Shown: positions 9,607 through 16,743 of the stretch, in pieces | How the letters are laid out: each line of letters starts with the position of its first letter | How positions within the stretch are numbered: position 1 is the stretch's first letter | From: an uncultured Methylococcaceae bacterium | GTDB lineage: Bacteria > Pseudomonadota > Gammaproteobacteria > Methylococcales > Methylococcaceae | DNA: 36,920 nt | Assembly: GCA_903911305.1 (NCBI GenBank) | Contig: CAIWDB010000243.1 | Coordinates: 1 to 36,920, forward strand | Reading direction: 5' to 3' | Notes under the pieces: model-generated | Told to the model about the DNA's origin: nothing | The model's database searches: none | What the model saw: the letters and a program-made list of their open reading frames with translations, nothing else | Made by a program: the position numbers and the translations under genes

Positions 9607-9682
9607 GTCCCCATCGTCTAGAGGCCCAGGACACCGCCCTTTCACGGCGGCGACGGGGGTTCGAATCCCCCTGGGGACGCCA
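9607..9682 (+). tRNA. tRNA-Glu (TTC anticodon)
   Basis: A 76-base cloverleaf. The acceptor stem is GTCCCCA/TGGGGAC. The anticodon stem CCGCC/GGCGG has loop CTTTCAC (anticodon TTC). The T-arm is GGGGGTTCGAATCCCCC, and the encoded end is GCCA. It lies downstream of gltX, whose enzyme charges it. Confidence 0.98.
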
Positions 9683-9721
9683 ATTTAAAGTTGGCAAACG
9701 TCCAGAGGCCAAAAAAAATTG

Positions 9722-9746
9722 CCCGGTCATTGACCGGGTTTTTTTT
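9722..9746 (+). terminator. Rho-independent terminator after the tRNA pair
   Basis: The stem CCCGGTC / GACCGGG has the loop ATT and is followed by eight T residues (9739-9746). It is a classical intrinsic terminator 40 bases after tRNA-Glu. Confidence 0.95.
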
Positions 9747-9777
9747 GCCTATCTGTTTTGATTATGAAATCTCCACT

Positions 9778-10293
9778 CTAAGCCCACCAAGGCTTGATAA
9801 AAACCAACAGAAACCCAGCCAAACCCGCCATCACCCATAGCAGCCAATTCTTTAGTGCCCGAGATCCGATTCGATAGGCTGCAAACAACACGATGGCAGT
9901 GACGGCAGGCTTGATGCCATACAGTATGCCGGCCACGGCGGGCACTTGTCCGTATGCCATGTAGACCCAGCTTAATCCAATCAAAATCAACAAAGACGGC
10001 AGCACAAACAAGCCGCCGGCCATCACTCCGCCTACACTACCGTGCATCAGCCAACCGATGTAAGTCGCCAACTGTTGTGCTTCCGGGCCTGGCAGTATCA
10101 TGCAGTAGTTCAGTGCGTGAAGATAGCGACGCTCGGAAATCCAGCGTTTTTTCTCCACCAAGTCCTGATGCATGATGGCAATTTGACCGGCCGGACCACC
10201 GAAGCTGATGAATCCCAATTTAAGCCAATACCAGAAAGCTTGCCTTATGGAAACTTGCTGAAGGGGATCAATTAGCCGTTCGGGGTTTGTCAT
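9778..10293 (-). pseudogene. Chromate transporter (ChrA family), N-terminal half only
   Basis: 171 residues closely resembling the first half of long-chain ChrA, the inner-membrane chromate exporter. It has the [20 protein letters not shown] motif at about 28-47, the signature [15 protein letters not shown] at about 67-81, and five or so membrane helices. Long-chain ChrA has about 390-450 residues in two homologous halves. Here the frame stops after FIKPWWA, and nothing resembling the second half follows. Instead the tRNA terminator begins 32 bases further on. It is therefore probably a truncated remnant. The alternative is a short-chain CHR protein, but those act as adjacent pairs and no partner is present. 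The start has AGGAAAC upstream. Confidence 0.7.
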
Positions 10294-10607
10294 TTGTAGT
10301 TTCCTAGTATTAATGTCAAGAATTCATTAATCACATTACCCTAGAAATTCGTCCCGTTCCAGCAACAATGCTATGAAAAATTTTCCATGGCATTGGGAAG
10401 CAATGGGTAAAAGTACCTATTGACTAATTTATTCAGGGGGATTTGTGTTTATAAAATGGGCTTGAGAAACAGATGATGGAACTCTCAGGAAAATATAACT
10501 TACTGAAATCAATAGACAACAACACTTCAAGTTTATTCTAACCTCAGTCGTAAGATATGCAGCCGTGTGTAAACAGTGATTTTGATTAACCAAAAAACAA
10601 CATTTTG
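10294..10607. other. Intergenic region between chrA remnant and cytochrome operon
   Basis: AT-rich sequence between divergent genes. It holds the ribosome binding site of the chrA fragment and repeated AT-rich hexamers ATTAAT near 10311-10331. At 10580-10595 there is an imperfect dyad, TTTTG-N6-CAAAA, upstream of the cytochrome promoter. No gene or RNA was recognised. Confidence 0.5.
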
Positions 10608-10640
10608 TTGACAGCTTGCCACACTGTGTATTAAATACAC
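10608..10640 (+). promoter_or_regulatory. Putative promoter with palindromic operator, cytochrome operon
   Basis: A perfect -35 TTGACA (10608-10613) and a -10-like TTAAAT (10631-10636) are 17 bases apart. Overlapping the -10 is a perfect dyad, GTGTATT-A-AATACAC, at 10626-10640. A protein bound there would block RNA polymerase, so the arrangement suggests a repressor operator. The regulator is unknown. The cytochrome start codon is 35 bases downstream. Confidence 0.5.
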
Positions 10641-10674
10641 GTTATTAAAATAAATATCTTTGGGGGGGAACTTT

Positions 10675-11019
10675 ATGAAATTTGCACAACAATTAATACT
10701 TACCAGCTTGGTATCTGTTTTTACACTTGCCTTTTCAACCAGCGCCAGCGCTGTCGATACAGAAGCCGCGCAAGCCTTGGCCAAGGAAAACAAGTGTTTC
10801 CGCTGCCATGGCATTGATAAAGACAAGGAAGGACCCGCTTGGACAAAAATTGCTGTCAAATACAAAGGAAAGCCTAACGCAGAAGCATCGCTAACCCATC
10901 ATGTCACTGCGGGAGATAACGTTAAATTCTCCGACGGACACGAAGAAGCCCATAAAAAAATAGAATCTAAAGATCCGGCAGAAATCAAAAATCTGGTGGA
11001 TTGGATTCTTTCGCTCTGA
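10675..11019 (+). CDS. Periplasmic monoheme cytochrome c lacking an axial methionine
   Basis: A 114-residue protein with a signal peptide cleaved after STSASA (about residue 26) and one heme-binding site, CFRCH, at 41-45. The following EGPAWTKIAVKYKGK matches small class I cytochromes of the c5/c8 type, in which a later methionine normally ligates the iron. This protein has no methionine after residue 1, so the sixth ligand must be something else. His75, His76, His89 and His93 are candidates, which would make it a low-potential bis-histidine cytochrome. It heads a same-strand run with MtrA- and MtrB-like genes and probably carries electrons between them and the inner membrane, as proposed for MtoD beside MtoAB. 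GGGGGGG stands before the ATG. A TTG five codons earlier is less likely. Confidence 0.9.
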   Translation: MKFAQQLILTSLVSVFTLAFSTSASAVDTEAAQALAKENKCFRCHGIDKDKEGPAWTKIAVKYKGKPNAEASLTHHVTAGDNVKFSDGHEEAHKKIESKDPAEIKNLVDWILSL

Positions 11020-11147
11020 TGAACCCGCCAAACATGCCCTAACCCTGCATCTTGATGAAGGACATATTCGTTGGCGCATCAAAGCCAAACCCTAAAACTT
11101 CTGGGCTAAATTCCTCAATATTAGCCTTCTATTCATTGATCCTGAAA

Positions 11148-11153
11148 TATAAT
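11148..11153 (+). promoter_or_regulatory. Isolated TATAAT just before the decaheme cytochrome gene
   Basis: A perfect -10 hexamer ends 7 bases before the ATG at 11161. No matching -35 or ribosome binding site is seen. If used, it would make a leaderless message. It may be chance in AT-rich sequence. Confidence 0.2.
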
Positions 11154-11160
11154 CAAATTT

Positions 11161-12159
11161 ATGAAAATATTAATTGAGATTATCTTGGTGTGTGGGATGC
11201 TGTTTTCTTCAGCCCACGCAGAAACCGCATCCACCCAAGTGCTAGGTGCCACGGGTAAAACAACTGCCACAAAACCGGCCGAGGATCGAGACGCGGTCTG
11301 CACTCGCTGTCATGACGAGACAGAATCCAAGCCCCTGCTCTCCATTTACCAGTCGGCGCATGGCAATCGGGCTGATGCCCGCACCCCCTCGTGCCAGCAA
11401 TGCCATGGACAAAGTGATGCCCATATGAAAGGTGATCCTAACCAAAAAGGACGGGCAGCCCCTGACATTAATTTTGGTACGAAAACTAAAACCTATGAGC
11501 CTACCCACGCTGCAACCCAGAATGGTAAATGCATAGCTTGTCATGAAAGCGGTCTACGCACACACTGGAGCGGAAGCCAACATGAAATGCAAGGTGTGAC
11601 CTGCAGCAATTGTCACACAGCCCATACCCATAAGGACAAGGTACTGGAGAAAGTTACTCAACCTGATGTGTGCTTCGATTGCCACAAGACCCAACGGTCT
11701 GAAATACATCTTTTCTCCGTCCACCCCATTTTGGTTGGCAAAACCGCATGTTCGGAATGCCATAACGCCCACGGATCAACTGGCCCGAAGATGTTGATAA
11801 AAGCTTCCACCAACGAGACTTGCTACACCTGTCATGCCGAGAAACGCGGACCCTTCTTATGGGAACATTCCCCAGTGGTGGATGATTGCACCAACTGCCA
11901 TACCTCACATGGTTCGAATAATCCTCCATTGCTGAAACAACGCACGCCTTGGCTGTGCCAAGAATGCCACACCGCCGACCACGCGCAAACGGTAAATAGC
12001 GGGGCGAACCTGATTGATGGTGATGTCACAACCATCAATGGTAGGCAAACCTTCAATAATTTATCGCCACGTGCCCAAGCCAATGGACTGAACTGTTTAA
12101 GCTGCCATTCGATGATTCATGGGTCGAACCATCCGGCCGGCGCGAAATTCAACCGATAA
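11161..12159 (+). CDS. Decaheme cytochrome c, DmsE/MtrA/PioA family
   Basis: A 332-residue exported protein (signal peptide to about SSAHA, residue 20) with exactly ten CxxCH motifs, starting at residues 47, 78, 124, 148, 171, 197, 221, 243, 266 and 312. Number, spacing and length agree with Shewanella MtrA (about 333 residues), which threads a heme wire through the MtrB barrel and carries electrons across the outer membrane. The next gene encodes such a barrel, which supports the assignment. It could serve electron export (mineral or other acceptor) or import (Fe(II) oxidation, as in PioA/MtoA). Sequence alone does not tell direction. No clear ribosome binding site precedes the ATG. Confidence 0.95.
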   Translation: MKILIEIILVCGMLFSSAHAETASTQVLGATGKTTATKPAEDRDAVCTRCHDETESKPLLSIYQSAHGNRADARTPSCQQCHGQSDAHMKGDPNQKGRAAPDINFGTKTKTYEPTHAATQNGKCIACHESGLRTHWSGSQHEMQGVTCSNCHTAHTHKDKVLEKVTQPDVCFDCHKTQRSEIHLFSVHPILVGKTACSECHNAHGSTGPKMLIKASTNETCYTCHAEKRGPFLWEHSPVVDDCTNCHTSHGSNNPPLLKQRTPWLCQECHTADHAQTVNSGANLIDGDVTTINGRQTFNNLSPRAQANGLNCLSCHSMIHGSNHPAGAKFNR

Positions 12160-12181
12160 AACAGAAAAAACGGGAAGAATC

Positions 12182-14803
12182 ATGGTTAATCAAAACTTTA
12201 AACTTCGGGCCAGCGTCAGCGCTATAGTAGCCGCCTTGCTAATGGGTCAGACTGCCATCGCCACAGCGGCGACCAAACAGCCAACCACCAAAGCGACGAA
12301 AACCACGCATAGCTCTAAAAAGGCAAAAACTAGCTCCACTTATAAATCGACGAAAGCTACCAAACCGGCAGCGAATACCACCGTCGCATCGCCAGCAGTG
12401 GCTCCAGTCGCCCAAGTGGCACAGGCTGACACGCAACATAATGCTGAATGGGACGAACTAACCACCCACAAAAGCTATATTGAAGCCGGTATAGGAGGGG
12501 TGACCGACAGTGACTGGAAATTTGGTCAATATAATGGACTTAACGGCAGCGGCGCTTACGGCATTGGCAATTTCGACATCAATGGCGGCGGCGCTTACAA
12601 TAGCGACGATGCCGCCCGATGGCGTTTGACGGGTAAAAACATCGGCTTGGAAACTAGGGAGTTCACCGCCGAATACAAGAATCAAGGCAAATTTAAGTTT
12701 GATGCGGGCTATAACGAAATTTACCGCGTCGGCCAAGGCTCTTACGAGACACCTTACCTGGGTGCGGGCGGAAACCAATTGAACCTACCTTTCAATTGGC
12801 AATATCCGTTGAATAATAACATGCGAACTTTAACTCCGACCGACGGGCTTCTATTTCAAGGCGTCGAGTTGTCTACCAAACGCAGACGAGTCGATGGAGG
12901 GTTTGGTTATTTCTTCAATGACCAATGGGAACTCAAGGCCAGCATGCGCCATGAAGATAAAAACGGCATACAAGCCCTAGGAGCGCCTATCGTAGCCACA
13001 CGGTCAGTCATACTGCCCAATCCTATTTCACAGTCAACGGATCAGGTCAATGCCAGCATAAATTTCACCGGTGAAAAGGCTTATGGTTCTTTCGCCTATT
13101 ACGGCTCGATTTTCCATAATGATTACAATGCCGTGATTTTCCAGAACGCATACGCCGCACCCGCAGTTGGAAATCCTAAATATGGTCAAATGAGTACCAT
13201 GCCGGATAACCAATTCCATCAGTTTTCTGTGAACGGTGGTTATAACTTTTCTACGGATACCAAATTTGTCGGTTCCGGTTCCTATGGCCGCAATTGGCAG
13301 GATCAAAGCTTCCTGCCCTACAGCACCTCGACCTTTGTATACCCCGGACAAAGCAATTTAAACGGTGGCGTGGACTTCAAAGCCGTCACAGCGAAACTGA
13401 CCCACAAAGCCACCCAAGATTTGGCGCTCGCCGCTTCTTATAAATACGATGAACGCGAAAACACAACCTCGGTGTACACCTATCGGTTCCCCGATGTGGA
13501 TACCGCCGGGCTAGGCACTAATTTTCGCAACAACACCCCGTTTAGCAGACGGGTCCAAACCGGCAACTTGGATGCCGACTACACCATCACCAAAGGACAC
13601 GCACTGAAATTCGGCTATGAAATCCAAAACATTGACCGCTGGTGTAACGGAACTTGGACATCTTGCGTCGATACCGCGACAACGACTGAAAACCTTGGTC
13701 GTATCGATTATCGCGGAAAAATCACCGATAGAATTAACACCAAAGTAGGCTATGCCTATTCCAACCGCAGTGCCGATAATTACAATCAAGATACTGCATA
13801 CTTGGCTTCATTCCAGCAACCGCAAACCACCGCGCAATGGAATTTGTATAACAGCTATTTGGCGACGGGTTTACCCTCTTGGGGTCCGGCCTTGCCTTGG
13901 CCCAATCGGGGAGTCCCCTATCCTTACCCCAATGTTTTTGTGAACAACAACCCAATCACCACGATGGTCACCGGCGGGGGTAATGCACAAGATATTAATG
14001 GATTGGGTAGGTTTAACACGGCACCGCGTAACCGCCAGAGCTTCAACTCGCTGATCAATTATCAAGTGAGCGATAAATGGTCGTTAGGTTTGAATGGGGA
14101 TTACCGTTATGACGACTACTATCAATCCACGTTTGGCCTTCAATCCTCACGCAATTGGTCGCTCAATTTAGACAGTAGTTTTAACTTTACTGAAGACTTT
14201 AGCGGTCATGTGTTCTATACCTTCCAGAACATACAGAACAAGTCGACAGGAATGTCCTATGGCAACAATGCCAACACGGGAACCACCAGAGCCGGTTCGG
14301 TGATTGGTGGCTGTGTCAATAATGTATTGGCGGTTAATAACTTTGCCAAGACAGACCCTTGCCGTGATTGGCTTTCCAATATGGGCAATGACATTAATAC
14401 AATTGGCCTAGGTTTGAAAAATAAGGGCTTGTTCTCAGGTAGTTTGGAACTGGCTGGCGATGTACTTCTCAGCTTGGCAAAAACCTCTGTTGATGTCGGT
14501 GGTGGGCAATATGTGCAAAGTCCGACGGGTACGGCAGCTAACGGGCCGTTCTACTACATCCCAGCCGCTAACATGCCAGATGTCAACTCTCAACTGTATC
14601 AGTTTAAATTTGATGCAAAATATTCCTTCAATAAAGCTTCTGCTGCTCATCTGACTTACCTGTTTCAACATCTTTGGAGTACAGATTACGTCTACACGGG
14701 TCAGCAGCCACTGGGAACCCCAACCGGTGTGATGCCCACTTACCAGCAAGCACCGGTTTACTCGGTGCATGCGTTTGGCCTGTCGTATATCTATAACTTT
14801 TAA
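12182..14803 (+). CDS. MtrB/PioB family outer-membrane beta-barrel
   Basis: An 873-residue protein with a signal peptide (cut near TAIATAA, about residue 30) and an Ala/Thr/Lys-rich linker to about residue 85. It continues with repeated amphipathic strands of alternating polar and aromatic residues and ends in the barrel signal GLSYIYNF with terminal Phe. This is the layout of MtrB/PioB, the 26-strand porin that sheathes the decaheme cytochrome encoded just upstream. The N-terminal CxxC seen in Shewanella MtrB is absent. The start at 12182 has GGGAAG upstream and yields a clean signal peptide. A frame-compatible ATG at 12119 would overlap the cytochrome gene by 41 bases and spoil it. The intergenic gap is 22 bases, so the two are surely co-transcribed. 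Confidence 0.92.
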   Translation: MVNQNFKLRASVSAIVAALLMGQTAIATAATKQPTTKATKTTHSSKKAKTSSTYKSTKATKPAANTTVASPAVAPVAQVAQADTQHNAEWDELTTHKSYIEAGIGGVTDSDWKFGQYNGLNGSGAYGIGNFDINGGGAYNSDDAARWRLTGKNIGLETREFTAEYKNQGKFKFDAGYNEIYRVGQGSYETPYLGAGGNQLNLPFNWQYPLNNNMRTLTPTDGLLFQGVELSTKRRRVDGGFGYFFNDQWELKASMRHEDKNGIQALGAPIVATRSVILPNPISQSTDQVNASINFTGEKAYGSFAYYGSIFHNDYNAVIFQNAYAAPAVGNPKYGQMSTMPDNQFHQFSVNGGYNFSTDTKFVGSGSYGRNWQDQSFLPYSTSTFVYPGQSNLNGGVDFKAVTAKLTHKATQDLALAASYKYDERENTTSVYTYRFPDVDTAGLGTNFRNNTPFSRRVQTGNLDADYTITKGHALKFGYEIQNIDRWCNGTWTSCVDTATTTENLGRIDYRGKITDRINTKVGYAYSNRSADNYNQDTAYLASFQQPQTTAQWNLYNSYLATGLPSWGPALPWPNRGVPYPYPNVFVNNNPITTMVTGGGNAQDINGLGRFNTAPRNRQSFNSLINYQVSDKWSLGLNGDYRYDDYYQSTFGLQSSRNWSLNLDSSFNFTEDFSGHVFYTFQNIQNKSTGMSYGNNANTGTTRAGSVIGGCVNNVLAVNNFAKTDPCRDWLSNMGNDINTIGLGLKNKGLFSGSLELAGDVLLSLAKTSVDVGGGQYVQSPTGTAANGPFYYIPAANMPDVNSQLYQFKFDAKYSFNKASAAHLTYLFQHLWSTDYVYTGQQPLGTPTGVMPTYQQAPVYSVHAFGLSYIYNF

Positions 14804-14815
14804 GTGAAACTCATT

Positions 14816-15544
14816 ATGTTTGGAAGCAATCAAGTTACTACGCTGGGCAAATTGCCTATGCCCTATAAGGTGCTGTTCACTGGCTTTTTGTTAGTGATCG
14901 GCTTAGGGCTAATGATGGCAGGGGCGCAAATCATGCTGACCCATGGCATGGCAGATGGCAAACCCGGCTTATCCAAGGAAGATATTGTTTATAGCTACTA
15001 CGGCAACCGTTCAGGCTCCAAATTGGAGTCTGCCATGACCGGCAAGATGAAATCCAAAGCGCCCGACGCCGACCGTTTTCTATTGATTCAATGGGCAAGA
15101 GACGGAGCGCCCATCAATCAATGGGATAAGGTTGGGCCAATATTGGAGAAAAATTGCAGCAAATGTCATGATGAGGAATCAGGCTTTGATATGGTTGCCA
15201 AACAGGAAGTGGCAGTGAAATTGGCGGAAGTCGATCACGGGGCCAGTATCTCCAGCCTGACCCGTGTTTCCCATATTCATTTGTTTGGCATTGGATTCAT
15301 CTTCCTGTTTGTCGGTTGGATTTTTGCCATGGCCGAGTTTAATTACAATTGGAAACTCATCCTGATTGCAACGCCGTTTATTTTCTTAATAGCGGACATA
15401 GTGTCTTGGTGGCTGACCAAATTCTGGCCTTCATTTGCTTGGCTAACGATGATCGGTGGTTTTGGCTATAGCTTGGCTTCCACCGTGATGGTGGTGACTT
15501 GCCTAGCCCAAATGTGGTTACCACGTTGGACTGACAAACCGTAA
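14816..15544 (+). CDS. Inner-membrane protein with one c-type heme site, unknown family
   Basis: A 242-residue protein. One helix (about 18-42) is followed by a periplasmic domain (45-150) with a single heme site CSKCH at 114-118 in the context GPILEKNCSKCHDEESG, and then by three helices (153-174, 179-200, 207-234). Met126 and His141 are possible sixth ligands. His153 and His155 sit at the mouth of helix 2 and could bind quinone or heme b. I do not recognise a named family. It directly follows the MtrB-like gene, with 12 bases between (or 0 if the GTG at 14804 is used), so it belongs to the same operon. It occupies the position of a quinol dehydrogenase such as CymA, but is not a NapC/NirT-type tetraheme protein. 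A role passing electrons between the quinone pool and the periplasmic cytochromes is inferred. Confidence 0.8.
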   Translation: MFGSNQVTTLGKLPMPYKVLFTGFLLVIGLGLMMAGAQIMLTHGMADGKPGLSKEDIVYSYYGNRSGSKLESAMTGKMKSKAPDADRFLLIQWARDGAPINQWDKVGPILEKNCSKCHDEESGFDMVAKQEVAVKLAEVDHGASISSLTRVSHIHLFGIGFIFLFVGWIFAMAEFNYNWKLILIATPFIFLIADIVSWWLTKFWPSFAWLTMIGGFGYSLASTVMVVTCLAQMWLPRWTDKP

Positions 15545-15727
15545 CAAATAGTTAATTGTTTTTTGCCGGAGTGTTTTATGCACTCCGGCAAATTCACAAA
15601 TTCCCCTAGCTTACCTTTATTTTCCCTTCAATTCACGTATATTAAACGACAGGCCATCAAACACTATTGGTTGGTCGGGTATACTTATTGCCAAAATAAT
15701 TAGCTTAAATCCAGTTCCAATTACAGG
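15545..15727 (+). terminator. Strong stem-loop at end of the cytochrome operon and adjoining spacer
   Basis: At 15562-15592 a perfect 12-base stem, TTTGCCGGAGTG / CACTCCGGCAAA, encloses the loop TTTTATG, 18 bases after the stop. No T-run follows, so it is either a weak terminator or a 3'-protective hairpin. The rest of the spacer, to 15861, is AT-rich. It contains a possible TATACT at about 15681 and no convincing -35. Confidence 0.6.
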
Positions 15728-15841
15728 ATGTCAAACTATATGCCTAGGGCAATGGAATACACACAGCCACAACAGGAAATCAGGCTTCATCCCCATTTTG
15801 GTGTCAATTTAAACACTTTTGAAAAAGAGCCAGAAATATGA
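15728..15841 (+). CDS. Possible 37-residue small open frame ahead of the RquA-like gene
   Basis: An ATG at 15728 opens a frame of 37 codons ending in TGA at 15839-15841, 20 bases before the next gene's ATG. A second in-frame ATG lies at 15740. The product has ordinary composition (it includes RLHPHFGVNLNTFEKEPEI). There is no good ribosome binding site and no recognised family. It could be a leader peptide or chance. Confidence 0.2.
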   Translation: MSNYMPRAMEYTQPQQEIRLHPHFGVNLNTFEKEPEI

Positions 15842-15861
15842 TAAGAGAGAGGTAAGTAAAA

Positions 15862-16647
15862 ATGACAGAGTCAATCTTCGTAATGGCTTTTACCGTGCTG
15901 GTCTGCACCGGGCTAGGGTATTTCTTTTTAGTAACCAGAGGCGCATTGATTGCCCACGCCTTTGTCCCCCGCGCACAAGATAGATTCCATGTCTATTGGG
16001 TATATTCCAATATGAATCTGATTAAATTCTCTGACCGAAAACATTGGGTTTCGGCAGTATTATTATTTCAGTATGACCGTTTGGTGGATAAGGTCGTCAG
16101 CGAGATTAGACGAATACCGCTACAAGGCAGGACATTCCTAATGACATCCTGCGCATTCGGTGACGTGATGCCAAAAGTAATCAATGCCGTCGTTAATAAT
16201 GGTGCGGGGAGCATTCTCATCACCGATTTAATCAAAAACGAATTGATTCATGCGGGTAAAAAACTCAATGACTTTCAAGGCAAGTTTGAACTAGCGGAAG
16301 CCGATGCCACCCACATGCCCCATGCGGATGGCAGCGTGGAGTTGAACCTGATTTTCTTTTTATTCCATGAACTGCCAGACGCAAGCAAGTCACTCGCTTA
16401 TCAAGAGGCCATGCGAGTGACCGCCCCTGGTGGCAAACTCATCATTGCAGAGTTCCACCGACCGCGCAAGCGTATCTTGCGCTTGTTGGGTTGCTTGTAT
16501 TTCACTGTTTTTGAGCCGTTCGCGCTAACCATGTGGGATCAATACGACCCGGTGAACTATCTTGAAAGCAATGGGGGTTGGACTTGTCAGCGTTCTAGTT
16601 ATTGCTTCGGCAACTTTCAAGTCGTAACGGCGACTAAGGCGACTTGA
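15862..16647 (+). CDS. RquA-like (rhodoquinone biosynthesis) methyltransferase-fold protein
   Basis: A 261-residue protein with a hydrophobic N-terminal segment (5-25) and a class I methyltransferase-like domain. The glycine-rich SAM motif I is replaced by TFLMTSCAFGDVMPKV (about 91-106). The segments FFLFHELPD (165-173) and APGGKLIIAEFH (188-199), and the later FEPFALTMW, match what I recall of RquA better than UbiE. RquA converts ubiquinone to the low-potential rhodoquinone by replacing a methoxy group with an amine. If correct, the cell can run low-potential quinone chemistry, which would suit the adjacent bis-His cytochrome conduit. A generic UbiE-type methyltransferase is the alternative. 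AGAGAGG lies upstream of the ATG. Confidence 0.65.
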   Translation: MTESIFVMAFTVLVCTGLGYFFLVTRGALIAHAFVPRAQDRFHVYWVYSNMNLIKFSDRKHWVSAVLLFQYDRLVDKVVSEIRRIPLQGRTFLMTSCAFGDVMPKVINAVVNNGAGSILITDLIKNELIHAGKKLNDFQGKFELAEADATHMPHADGSVELNLIFFLFHELPDASKSLAYQEAMRVTAPGGKLIIAEFHRPRKRILRLLGCLYFTVFEPFALTMWDQYDPVNYLESNGGWTCQRSSYCFGNFQVVTATKAT

Positions 16648-16652
16648 GATTG

Positions 16653-16678
16653 GACAGGCAAGTATTTATTTGCCTGTC
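16653..16678 (+). terminator. Stem-loop after the RquA-like gene
   Basis: The perfect 9-base stem GACAGGCAA / TTGCCTGTC with 8-base loop GTATTTAT lies 6 bases after the stop codon. A short TTTT follows 10 bases later. It is a likely weak terminator separating this gene from the C1-cofactor cluster. Confidence 0.6.
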
Positions 16679-16743
16679 TAAGCAAATTTTGAAACAGACT
16701 AATACCCAACGTCAGAACCTCATAATTCTGATAATATTGGCCT

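Noticed and set aside
10580-10595. TTTTG-N6-CAAAA considered as an FNR box for the cytochrome operon.
   Set aside because: It keeps TTGAT on one side, but the other half-site differs at three of five positions, and its distance from the proposed start is not a usual activator position.
12119-12181. Earlier ATG for the MtrB-like protein.
   Set aside because: It overlaps the decaheme gene, gives a charged extension (GRTIRPARNSTDK) before the signal peptide, and lacks a ribosome binding site. The ATG at 12182 has one.
12458-12778. Long antisense open frames inside the MtrB-like and other large genes.
   Set aside because: They lie wholly opposite well-supported genes, have no ribosome binding sites and show no recognisable protein features.
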